Shown here: positions 1 to 12,775 of the stretch, in pieces
Numbering within the stretch: position 1 is the first letter of the stretch
How the letters are laid out: each line of letters begins with the position of its first letter
Assembly (NCBI RefSeq): GCF_042242105.1
Contig: NC_092012.1
Span: forward strand, 16,374,543 to 16,438,542
Source of the DNA: Pempheris klunzingeri
Taxonomy: Eukaryota > Chordata > Actinopteri > Acropomatiformes > Pempheridae
Reading direction: 5' to 3'
Length of the DNA: 64,000 bases
Notes under the pieces: generated by a model
Database searches by the model: none
What the model saw: only the letters and a program-made list of their open reading frames with translations
Told to the model about the DNA's origin: nothing
Translations under genes and position numbers: made by a program

Positions 1-3000
1 CAAAAAAGTCTCACAGAGCCACGCTACACTTCCCACACCTCACACTCTCAGGACTCTGCCAGCACAGGACAAAATCTCAGGCAAAGTCAAGTGGGAGTAA
101 AAGCGAAACAAATGTTTGAATTCTATTAACCAATCACAGTCCACTACAGTCCAACAAGAAGGGAGTGTAACATTATCTAGTGTTTTGTTTGCCAGCATAC
201 CCAGCTAGGACACAGGATGCCTGGGAGAGCAGTTGTGACTGTGGAAAAAATGGAGGCGGGGGTTAGGAGTGGTGGGCTTGAGAACTAACCAGCAACTGTG
301 GACCTGGTTTTCTGTGGCTCATCTCAACAAGGACTCAACCTTTGATGTATTTTTAAAAGAGAAAAACTTTACAAGGTTCACCTAAAACCTAAAACCTCAC
401 TTGGTCATAGAAATTGATGTCCAGGAATCATGAAAAAAAAAAAAAGGAACAAGGGGTTGAATGAATTCTTCATCCATCTGTGCCCAACCTGTGTTCATAC
501 AATGAGTCTACTGGGTGGACCTTATAAAAGGTTGATCTCCTTTGTGATACATGTAAGCAGAGCACCACCACTTCATGCATACTTAGTGTTCAGCTTTGTT
601 ACAACCATCGCACATCTCCATAAAAGTGAACTTCCCTCTACAAATCAAGCAAATCTTCTTTTCATACTGAACAGTGCTCTTGTTTCATCTATATACTCTA
701 CATTTTGGAGAACCAATAAGGTTCAGGGGTGTTTACAGTGCATAGATTCTATGTGTTAATTTATACCTGGGAGCCATTTAACTTTCACTCAGGCTCCCTA
801 AAGTTCTGTAATGTTATGCCTTAGGTTACTTCTCTCTCAGGCTTTAAGTTCAAATTTCAAGTTAGCGACAACAGTGCGTAATACAATCAAAGTTCACCAA
901 TACATTTGCTATGTATACAAATCAGATGAGTCACATACTCGCTAGCTAGTGCTACATTTAAAATGGATTTTCTGCAGAAGAAAACAAAAAAGTGTTAAAG
1001 ACTCAATGGCCACTGGCTTTTTTTTGTGTATATCAAAAGCTACACAGTGATAAGATATTTAATGCTGTTGACAATGGCAGCGCCAAGCGCTGAAGTCAGC
1101 AGACTTTAATTGTTCCACTCACAGTAATTCTTCTGAATGAATCCTTTCCCTTTTAGCTTTGCACTTGTATTAAATAATCTCTAACATTCTTCTTGGCATC
1201 AGCTGCAAGCAGCATAAGGCGAGAGAGATGAGAGAAGAGGGGTGGGGGAGCAAGAAAGGAAGAGAGTGGAAAAGAGAAATGTGGGATATACAAGAAGGCC
1301 AACAAGCACAATGGGTCTTAGCAACAGAATTTGGATTTATCTAAACGTCTTTCAACCACTTCTCAAAAATCTGTATTTTTTAAGTTTTTAAAACAGAATT
1401 GGACTCTTTTTGTACTTCTATAGGCCCATATGTACGCAATGGACAAGCATCCTGGGCTCTTATAACCAACAAAACTGTCTTCTCTTGGCCTAATCATCAA
1501 TCAATCAATCAATCATCATCTCATAAATAATGCAGTAAAACGAGCTACACGGAGCTACACCTTTCCATTGACTGTAAACACAGTCATGGTGCTCTGACCC
1601 CTACAGCTGCTTTCCTAGAGACTTGTTATGTCATCATACCGTGGCCATGGCCCGGCTCTTCTGTCCTCTTTGGGGAGACAGCCCTCCAGGCCTACTGAGA
1701 CTACAGCTGATCCTCTGCAGCTGGGTCGCCCGGCAGTCACATGCTGCGGGACAGGGCCTAAGGAAGACACGACCCGGGCTGGGCAGGGCCAAGATGGGCT
1801 GAAAGAAGCATGAGGGCGGGGGGGCGGGGAGTGCCGAGGATATGTGGGCGGCATGGGGATGGAGAAAAGGGATTTGTGCCCTTTCAGCTCGTCTTCAGCT
1901 CTTCATGCTCCACTGACCACGGTAATAGATAAGCACACCCTGCCGCTCTGCATAATGACCGGCTACATCCACTAAACTGTACTGCACCACATCTCCTCGT
2001 CTTCCCCTCACCACTGTCTGTTCTTGTTACATATATATATATGTACACACAATGGATATATACATTTTGCAGTCATTTTATCAACAGTGAATGTGCATAA
2101 CTTTGTTTAGTGTGAGTTAATACTGTACTCAGCTTTCACTGTGAAAGCTTATGGTACACTATATACAGTGTTTGACAGTGCGTGTAGTATAGTGTGTATG
2201 TGTGTGTGTGTGTGCATGGGTGTGAATGACAGAGTGGGGGGAGGGAGCAGCATTGGCAGCACCTGTGACCCACACTGCAGTGGAAACTGAGAGCACACCT
2301 GAACAGCACCTGGCCACAATCACATCTCAGGTCTGAGGAGGGTCTCTCATGGGATGGAGCATTAGCACATGACACCTGCCCCTGTAAAAACACACTGGGG
2401 ATGCCAGTGTGATGTGGGATTTGACAACGAAAAGCCTTGAGGAACAATTTGAAATGAAAAGGGAAAAGAATGAAAGAGATAAATGACTCCCTAACGCAGT
2501 GTGGTTGTAATGCCTGTTTTGTATCTTAAAAAAGTGCAATGTCACCAAACCAACTCCATGATTCAATTTCTCAAAACCAAGAAATTGATGATCTTTGTAC
2601 ACACAGTTTGTAGACTACCTGCAACTTCAGTCACTTACTGAATGCTAAAATTACACAAATCTTAGGCTCCAGTTTTGTATTATGACCTTTCCCCTGCCCG
2701 GAAAGTACAGACAGATACACGGTGTATGATAACCATATGATCTGAGGTATTCACAAAATCATCAGATTACAACTAAAAAGACACAAAAAAGTCTGTGGCC
2801 AACTGTATTACTGGCAAAGTACAAAAATAATAAAGGACTGCCATAAAAGCAATAAGCATTTAACAATCATGTTATCAGAGAGGATTTTTTTTTTAAACTG
2901 ATGAAAATTGAGAATTGGTTCCAGTTTAGAAAAAGTTCCAAATTGCTCAATCCATCAGAATCGTAGCCCTCAGTGCTCATAAATTCCATTTATCCAAGCC

Positions 3001-4740
3001 AGTATGTTGCCAGAGGAAGGGGTCATGGCAGAGAGGAACAAGTAAACCAAAGAGTGGCTTCATTTCAAAAAGATGTCAATAGTGTCAGTTCTACTGTCTG
3101 CAAAATGATAATTTCAAGGAAGGGTGGAAACAGCAGCAATATGTTGAAACATCTTTACATGCAACAAGGCCTTCAATTCCATGAATGCCATGTGTTTGAA
3201 ACTCAATGCACAAGTGCAGCTGCTTCCCAACCAAACAGCACGTCTGTTAGCGAGGGTAAATATCACGTGTTATACTAACATTAGCGCCATTCAGGCAGGA
3301 TTAGCAGGTTTTTTTCCTTTTATTAAGAAAACTTAAATGAAGACAAATGCTTACAAATATTCTCCCATTTCATCAATTTCAGATGACAACAGACAGACAG
3401 GCTTCTGCTGAAGCTAGCTCTGCCAAACTCTTTCACACTTGCAGTGCAAAACATAAACAGCAGTTAAAGAGCAGAGCTTTTACACACCTCAGTCAGAGGC
3501 ATGCCCTTTTCCTACTCTGTTTCTACACTGTGTTCAGACTCCAAGATAATGAAACAGTTGCATTGATGCTGATAACCTGTATCTGCCTTTTTTCTCCTCT
3601 ACACAAAATAATTGATCAGGAATCAAAAGGGGTATTGGGTCAAATTGGATCAATGAGCACAATCAACAATGCCATTGGTATCAATGAACTCTAGTCACTT
3701 CCCATACCTACATAAGACTACAACACAGAAATGCTAATTGCAAGTCATATCAACATTAAACACCGTCCTCAACACAGATGGTGAGTCATTGTTGTCTCTC
3801 CATTATTTAGTCAGATGAGACTAAATTTGGAGTCTACTGTCAGCTGTGGGTTACAGGCACCTGCGACACCCAATCAAATTCTGCAGGTTCCTACAGTGAA
3901 AAGTGATCTATAGCAGCGGGTGAGACAAATGGGACATCAACACAATTGCTCAATCACACTCAGGTGGTCACATTAAGGTCACATGTGTATGTCGACAGGC
4001 TGGGAGCAGGATACACGCCGCTGAATGTGTGTGTTGATGACAGCATTAAGCTGATTAGTGTTCATGCAGGGCTAAAGCTGTATGAGTAATATGTGTGAAG
4101 CACGCCACAGAAACGTGAGCATGAAAGTACAACTCAGCAGTTGTTTGATATCACGCCCTCAGGCACATGGCTGGAAACAACTGATGTTAAAGCAGTCACC
4201 ACCACAGTTATGCAGTAGGCGGTACATTAAACCCAACTTTGCATCAACAGGAAAAAGTCAGCTGTCTGTAGCCTATTCATTGATTAAAATAAAATCTTTC
4301 TTTGATACCAGCACCATGACTTCGCAGCAGTTTTACAACATAAAAAAAAACGATTTACCACAATTTGATGTTGTCTGTTTGCATTATATCAATTCATAAA
4401 AATGTATAAAAGCCAGAATTAAACTGGAAACACGGCCAGCAAACTGTAGGGGAGCAGCATTATTAGATCTTGGTACAAGCACACTGCATGCTTATTGGCT
4501 CACTGATGTTGATGAGATTTATTCTTACTGTATCTAAATTTGGTACCTAGTGACAAGGCATTTTGTAAAGTTCTCTACTATTAAAGCAATTTAGTCAGAC
4601 CAGACCTAATCACAATAAACATGGGCAACCCGTTACAGATGATATTGACATGAGATCAGGCCTTTAGCTCTTGGTCCTTAGAAAATGTATATTTTTGTGT
4701 CCATCTTTTTATGTTTGTAAGAGAAAGTGTGACAATGTTA

Positions 4741-4759
4741 CAGAGAGAGAGAGAGAGAG
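4741..4759. repeat. (GA)n microsatellite
   Basis: A short pure GA dinucleotide run within the leftmost tcf12 intron. Confidence 0.9.
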
Positions 4760-5248
4760 CGTGACAGAGGGTGAGAAAAAATCCACTCAATAACTACAAT
4801 CATGATGCTTTGAATGTTTTTCACACTTCAGTCATGGTCCTTGCCTGAGTAGCCAAGCCATTCTAAAAACAGACTCGCCTAATTTTCATTTTGAGTTGGC
4901 CAATAAAGAGCAGTTTGAAGTACAATACAGAGAGCGAGCCTGTGATGCAGGGTTGACTTATATAAGCAGCAATATAAAGTAAATGACAGATTAATGGTTA
5001 GGAGCCATGTCATAAGTCATATGCTTTCCCTTTAAGACATTTCTCTACTTTTCTTTATTCCAATAAGGGACCACAAACTGTGGCCTATGACAGCTGTGAA
5101 TAGCTACATCAACCCCGTCTGGCTAATTAGTGCAGCAACTTTAAGGCATCATCTGAGGTTAGCCCTGAGAAACATAATGCTTTCTACACTAAGTGGAAAA
5201 CAATATCAGTCCATTAAGTAAATAATGACAAAAAGGCAAACATTAAGC

Positions 5249-5251
<3 letters not shown>

Positions 5252-5296
<45 letters not shown>
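5252..5296. repeat. (AC)n microsatellite
   Basis: An uninterrupted AC dinucleotide tract of about 45 bases, the commonest microsatellite type in fish. Confidence 0.95.
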
Positions 5297-5299
<3 letters not shown>

Positions 5300-8200
5300 A
5301 CAATACAGCGTGAAATAAAAGAAGAGTGCAGCTCTTTCAGTTGTAGCTTATCGCCTGTGGTAATTGCCCAGATTGCTTGAAATCAACCTCCCCCACTGGC
5401 TTCCCCTCATTGAGCTGACACCACAAGGAAAAATCTTAGCAGGTAATTAGATCTAACCATTCCTTGTCAGGGCTATGAACTGTTGGCTATCCCCGTGGCT
5501 AAACAATTAGAGAGGCTGAATGAGAAACAACCCTCGATTACAAGAACTACAGAGGACCTTAAGCCAAGCATTACTATGTGCAGAAGAGAAGGTGAATTAC
5601 AACCATCATCAGCTGCACAGGAAGAGAAACTGTGTAAATTAAAAACATAACTGTAATCCTAGAACAGTTGGAGAAAAAACATTTACCTGTTGTCTTAGAG
5701 TCTAATTCAATCATGGTTTCAAGCCATTAGTGAATGTGACGCCTTCAGAAACTATAAAACCATCGTTTAAATTTGCCAGCTAATCATTGCAACTATTACA
5801 CAGAGATACATCAGTGAAATGATGCTCCGTCGTTGCAACAGACGTAACGTGCACCCTAAAATAGGAGTGGTAAAAGTTCTTGTGCGTCTGTGAGGCCACA
5901 CATATCACACCACTGCAAAACTCTTTGAATGATATGACAGTAGACTGTCGGAGAGCAGCCTCTTTCAACGCATGCAATGTTGGTTGAGGCGAAGGGACTC
6001 ACATGGCTGAGACTGAAAAAGTTTGTCTATAGTACGCTGTAAGCATGAACATTAGCAAGCAGTGGATGACGTCCTGGTTAGTAAGAGGATTGTGGCGTAA
6101 GAGGGAGGGGTTAAGATACATCTGAGGCCCAGACCAGCTGATCCTTAGGCTGTCCTAACGTGGGAGTCGGACTCTGGGGAGAACGTTAACCAGTCAGTGG
6201 CTCCCCTGCATTCACACAAAACCCCATTCTTCAGCCTGAAACCCCAATGGAATAAGACCATGCCATGGGTTTGGGGGAAGCGGTCTATTCTCTTTCTGTT
6301 TTATATCATTTATTAGTTACTTGGCAAAGAGAATGTGGATTGTACTTACGTAACTACAGACTCTAATTCAATTTACTGTTCAGTTGTTAGAACAGTCTTA
6401 CCAGAATCTGCAATATTTCATTCACAAGTGGTGTACCCTATCAAGTATTCAAATCTGACATAAGCATTCCTTGCCAGTCATCTAATGCCCTCTATGACTC
6501 TCATAAATGAACCAGATGCTGGCTTTTTCTAAACATAATGTATCTAAACAGGAACATGTTTACAGCATAATGTTTACTGTAGCTACATACACACTGACAT
6601 GATTAATATTTTTCATTGTGTGAAGGGGATTCCTGAGCATAATGAATCATTCTGAGTGCATTTAAAAATCCTGGCAGCATAAATCAGTACATGTGCAACA
6701 CTTCACTGCACTCGGACTACATGCGCTGTAGAACAAAAACTGATCATTTGTTGTGCGTTGGTATAAGACTACACTCCGTATCAATCTTGTCCAATGCTTT
6801 TGTAATCAGATATCATCGTGTGTCTGCCCTGTTGTTGAGAAAAGTTTTAGCAGCAAATCCAGGTCCAGTGTTTCCAAATTTCAACCACATGCAAATCATA
6901 ACGCACAAGTTACTGCTTGTTACTGTCTGTCTCTGGTTTCTTTTATCTACATTATTACTACTATTTTGACATTTGGTGCGCACTTGTTAGAGGCAGCAGC
7001 AGCTTCTTCCACAGAGGGGTGAACAGTGGATTCAATGTAGAGTGGTCTGTTTTCCAAATTGGATCTTAAGAAGTGCTTTTTTTTTCCCTCTAGACTGATG
7101 GTCTACATTGTGTTCAACTCCAACTCCAGAGATTATTGAATAAATAAAAATAAATTAAATCTTGAAGCTATTTGTAGTATGGCTGCTCAATCAATAGGTT
7201 GTTTGATAACCAGGAGAGAAATGACTTCACTAAAACAAGGACTGATATTTCTGGCAACAGCAAAAGAAAGGACTTTAGTCAGTGTTTTTTCCAACGGAAA
7301 TTTCTAATCAGTGTTGAATTTTCTAATACAAAGCAGGGTTTAGATCCACTGTGCTGATAAACTAAACATATCCATGTAAACATGGAAAACATGTCATTAG
7401 GGTTATGAATTGGGCACTTCCTATCAGGAACAATATGTTAAACAATAGGCAGGAAGAGGACCTGATGACCCTAAAGCACCGAGCTGACCTTTGGCCCCTG
7501 TGGAGTCTTCATTATTCTGGAGCTGATCGTTGTCCATAGGTTCAGCAATAATGTTTATCTGGTTTACTCTCAGCAGACCACATCAGTATCACATTGAATT
7601 AACGGTGGAGGATGTTAGTGAGACAAACATCTCTCACTGGTCTTTCAGACTAGCAAATCAGTGATGTCATCCATTTATCCATTTAGAGTAAGCCTTTGCT
7701 TTCCTTTTATATAAGCAAAAGATGGGCCGACAAGTCCTGTGTGGTTTCAGTGCTTACATTTAAAAAGAATAACAGTAAAACTGGTAAGATTTTTGTTTGT
7801 CTTTCTGTGATCCTTGGTATTCTACTTTTCTCCTTTTATTTACAAACAGACTACCGACAAGTTATTTCATCACACAAAGTGGATAATATCATCACAATAT
7901 CAGAATTTTACACTTCAATACAATGCTATAATAAAGAAGCCACAGTCGATACCTGTTACGATACCACAGTAATTTGATAATTTCTTTCCCTTTTTTGACG
8001 GTACAACTATAATGTCTAGTTTTTAATTTGAGCACTATGGTTTATGTAATGCTTTTCTTTGATGCAATATATATCTCTACATTATATTTATACTGTCCAT
8101 CTTTTGACTCACCTGCTGAAGCACGTTACCAAATTTACCAAATGGTTGCATCATCAGGTCAATTATAGGAATGCCTCCTGAACAGCTGTCGTTCAGCAGT

Positions 8201-10490
8201 TTAGCTTTTGAAAACATGCTGAAATCGCATATCTGCTATCATATAATTTTGTGTTTGGTTTGTTTACTTCCACACAACAAACGCACAAGAGTCCTCTTGG
8301 AGGCAGACATTTCCAAGCGGTCTCAGTTCAGTTTTTTTGTTCCACACCAGGGTTTAACTGACAGCTTTCACACCAGCCCAAATGAACCAACCATGAGGCA
8401 AACGCACAAGGGCATATTTTAGCATAGCTGCACGATGAGCCATGCTTGAAGGTAAAGAGATCACTAACGTCAACTTAACATTAATAGCAACTGTACTAAG
8501 ATTACAGTAGCTGTCTTGGAAGGTGGGGTACTGAGGGGTATTGTCTAACCCCTCCACAAGCAAACCTTTTGCTTAAAATCTCACCCAAGAGTTTCAAACA
8601 CCTGAAGGGACAACAGAAACTGTTTTGTATGCTGTGTAACAACAACCTGAGATGTTGAGATGCTAACTGACTTGAAACAACCCATTCAGCAGTTCAGAAA
8701 CTGTAGTGACTGACTGCATTCAAACATCACTATAACTACAGCAGAGAGACTGAACTATGTCTTTCACTGTTGCATGGTTGTTCTACCCTGTTCATTGATG
8801 AGGAATAACCCTATAGTCATTATTTAATGAATAAACTGAAGACCCCATAAAAATATGTAAACCAGGTATTACTGTGGAAGAACTATGTAATAAGACCATA
8901 CTCATTTTGAATTCCATGCCTGAGATAAGCACAGGCTATTCCAAGTTCACAATGATGCTGTCTAAATCTACCATATAACTGCAACAGATCACTTCCATAT
9001 TCTTCTGAAGCTCGTAACCATAATTTCAGCCGCAGTTGAAAAAGTATGTGTGTGAAACAGTCCTGTGATCAATTACAAGAAAGATAACATTTTGTTTCAA
9101 TTCAGCAGCACCCATTTGCAAACTAATCGCTTTGCTTGGAAACCAGTCTCCATGGCCATTACATTATGAGCTGAGATGTAGTTAGCCATAAAACAGTCAA
9201 GTGGTAACACATCACAATGATGCCAGGCCAAAGAGCTGGATTACACACAGCTTTTAATTGTTGTAATATGAGAATATTTTGCAAGTCTGTAACAAAGTGT
9301 GTTGTTGCAAAAAGGTGGTGCTTTTTGTAACATACACATATTTGTGTTTACGAGGAAAATATACACACTAACAGGCATTACAAATTGGCAGAAGGTGGAT
9401 CTTTAGTGTATTTATTGTTAAAAAATAAAAAAAAAACTCAATAAACTACCAGCTATCAGGCCAACACACCTAAACCCAGCTGAGTCAGTCACAAACATGT
9501 AAATAAATGTGTGGATTTTTTTTTTTTTTTAAACCACATCATCACCATAATCATCACCATAATGTATGGTGGCAAAAAATACTCCCTTTAGCGGTGACAC
9601 AGAGTCTACGAAAACTATTAACAAACCTGAAAAGTCAAAACAGATAGAGAGATAAAATAGAGCTAAAATAATGAGAAGTGGCTGAATCATTAATCATCCA
9701 GCTTCTGCAACTTTAAGTAGTAGGAGAACATAAGCTTAACCAGTCCTACAGTATTTAAAAAAGTCCAACCACAAACACTAACAATTACAGAATCATTATG
9801 TCTTGTATGAAAAAAATTAGAATTAAAATATTCACTTTTAAATAATTAATAGTGTTAAACAACACAGTTTGAAATCCATTTAAAAGAACATGATGGGTGG
9901 TGTCGATGAAGGGGTACTAATTTGACAGGGCTGCGGGGGCACATCAGTCCAAAAAGGTTACGAATCACTGATCTAAGGAACAGTTGAACAAAAAGAAGCC
10001 AATACTGCTCGAAACATTTTATAGAAAATGAAGAAATAGAAAACAAACGGTGGTCCAGTCAAGCAATCAATGAGGACAAGCATGATTTGATTCTCGTGTG
10101 AGAAGGTCTTTGATAAAGATGTCTGTTTAACCCCACACTCAAAATCACTACCCTGCTGCCGATGGAAGTTGCTGGGGGCGATTTTGATGTCTAGGAGACA
10201 GCTTCTTATGACGGAAAGCTATACTGATGGCGTGACTTCTAGCCTGGGGGAGGGTCATCACAGGAGGAAGAGGGAGATACAGAAAGGGGAGGGGGTTCAC
10301 GGGAGGAAATAAAGACAGCAGGAGATGGGGAGGGGGGAAGAATAGCCCTGTAGCCTGACAAGCCTTTCAGTGCTGCTACCTCAAGACGCATGATGTGCCT
10401 TACCCTCAATCAGGCAACTGTTATTAACAGGACGTCTTTCTACTACCAAAGGGCATGTGAGGGGTGAGCTGAAGAGAATCACTTACTTAC

Positions 10491-10593
10491 CCATTATGTT
10501 CGAGTTCATAAAAGGTGTTGGGGACAATCCTTCATGGGACACTAATCGACTGTCACTCAAATGATCGGCGTAATGAGGGCTGTCTGCGAAACC
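10491..10593 (-). CDS. tcf12: tcf12 fourth coding exon
   Basis: The exon starts after CCCCCAG and encodes [34 protein letters not shown] and the first base of the next Gly codon, ending before GTAAGTAAG. It matches the conserved E-protein segment [18 protein letters not shown]. Confidence 0.93.
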
Positions 10594-12721
10594 CTGGGGG
10601 AAGAGATCAGAATATTAAGCACATTATTGGGAAACTTCACTAATTGAGTGATATGGCATACCACTAATTAGTGAGAGGAGAGCACAACTGGGCGGTTATG
10701 CAAATAAACTGCCCCCTTTCACGTGTATAATTCTCCAAGCAAATTAACGAAAAAGTAAAACGTTGTCATTGCTAAAATGATATGAAAATACAATTTTCTT
10801 GCTTTAATTTTATTTTATTAATATTAATATTATTAATTACTATCATTTAATTGTTTTATTAACATTAATTATTTTACTTCCCTTGTCTTGGTTGATGTCT
10901 GATTTTTTCTTTTGTAAAGTACTTGGAGCAGCATGACAGGTGTTATGAAAATAAAGTTTACTAGTATTATTATTATGATGATGATTATTATTTCATTTAC
11001 AGATCACACCTTCAAACAGACTTAAACGTGTCTGTACCATATTGAGATTATAAAAAATAAATAAAGAAATTGTTTTATATTCTAAATCATTGTGAGACAC
11101 CTCTGTACAGGTGATAATGTGCTCTCACATAGGATGTCAGCTGATGCACAGCTTAGATCATGGCCATCTTTTTCTTTAGAAAAAGGGGCAAAATGCTCTT
11201 CTTACGGAATATCTGTGCTGTAAATTCAAGACGCTACTAAATTCCTTCTCATATGAACTTCATGTTGCCAACTTATCACCAGAGTGCAGTAGACATTTGT
11301 AAGTGTGTGCTGGACCTGTAGGAACCTTTGCTTTATATTTATTACAAAAGATCTATATAACAAACGCGACCTGAACTCAATACATTTATTTTTGTTTTTT
11401 GATTCTACCATCTTATCTATTATGATAACAGGTTTATATACCAGCCCACACTTCATAGGAGAGCGTTGTTATATAGAGGGCAAGAAACAGAGGGATGCAA
11501 TCCTACATCATTCTCAGGTACCTGCAGCTTAAAAAAAATTGCATTTTTCTCCTGCAGCTTAACAGCGCCTTTTCATGACAGTTATCAGCTTCAGGGGCTT
11601 AGGTCTAAATATCGGTCACAGTATGGTTTTTGAAAACTTGGGGTCCCATGTAATAAAAGATACTCCGTTACAGTGCTAATCCCAAGCCCTGTGAAAATCC
11701 TCCTGTGCTCCAGTCAAATACATCTCCCCAAACTACATTAACTCCCACCAGAGGGACCGAGCAGCAGTGGGCTTGCATTTCTATAGAGCTATTTTCACCA
11801 ACTCATACCCTTTGCATTCAACATACAGTAAAAAAAGTAAATCTTATTATCCATCTTTTTTTTGTGAGTGGATGGTGATGGAGTAATTTCAAAGGCAGTG
11901 GAGTGTTGTGCTGCGTCGAGGGAATCCTCAGAGATTCCCTATTGTGCTCCTGCCAGGCCGCACACACTGTTAATCACACCATGAACAGACTCAATAACAA
12001 CAACAGCCCCATGAGAGGCTCTAGCAAACTAACACACACACACACTTACACATACACAGCTCACGTAAGCAAGCAAAAAAACATTTCCTCTCTCAAGCAG
12101 CAAAACAAGGAAAATGCTTCGAACTACAAACTTAAAGGAGTTGTTCACCATTACAGGAAATATACTTATTCACTTTATGGTGAGTTATATGTAAAGACTG
12201 ATACTCTTTTCATATTTGTCCGTCAAATATAAGGCTACAGCCAGCAGTCAGTTAGCTTAGCTTAGCATAAAGACTGGAAACGCGGGGGAAACAGCCGGGT
12301 TCAAACAAAAACACCTACAAGCGCCTCTAAAGATCACTAATCAACATGTTAAATCTTGTTTGATAGGAACAAAACCATAAGTGTAAAAATTTCCTGGAGA
12401 TCCCTGCTGGTTTTCTCTGTTTCCCCCAAGAAATAGCCTACAACATGGCCCCACATAAAATGGAGAATTGTCATGTTTATGCCTTGGTTCTTGTCCAGAT
12501 TTTGAAACAAATGAGATATAGCACGTAGCCTTATATCTAATGGAAAGATATGTGAGCGGTATTGATCTTATCATCTAACTTTCCACCAGAAACAGAATAA
12601 GCATATTTTGCAAAATGTCAAACTATTCCTTTAACTAAATATTAGAAAGCACTTGACGCTTGAATGAACACTTGACGCTTTGATTGTTAGGACTGCCACT
12701 GTCAATTCAGGCTCAGTTTGT

Positions 12722-12775
<54 letters not shown>

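Larger units (their letters stand above)
1..10490 (-). other. tcf12: tcf12 intron (continues off left edge)
   Basis: This stretch lies downstream of the fourth tcf12 coding exon on the minus strand and should be its following intron. I looked on the minus strand for the next E-protein exon (the segment beginning KTSERGSF in mammals) and for the alternative short-isoform first exon and found neither. It holds a GC-rich patch at about 1610-1860 with short open frames on both strands, microsatellites at 2197-2216, 4741-4759 and 5252-5296, and otherwise AT-rich DNA. A few blocks of mixed composition (5090-5170, 5340-5560, 7430-7540, 9130-9260) look like possible conserved non-coding elements, but only alignment can show that. 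Confidence 0.6.

Noticed and set aside
430..759. 109-residue open frame on the plus strand
   Set aside because: Low-complexity Lys start in AT-rich tcf12 intron; no domain recognised and no promoter signs.
1615..1860. GC-rich patch with open frames on both strands, tested as a tcf12 exon
   Set aside because: Translations do not match any TCF12 segment I know; the composition alone explains the open frames.
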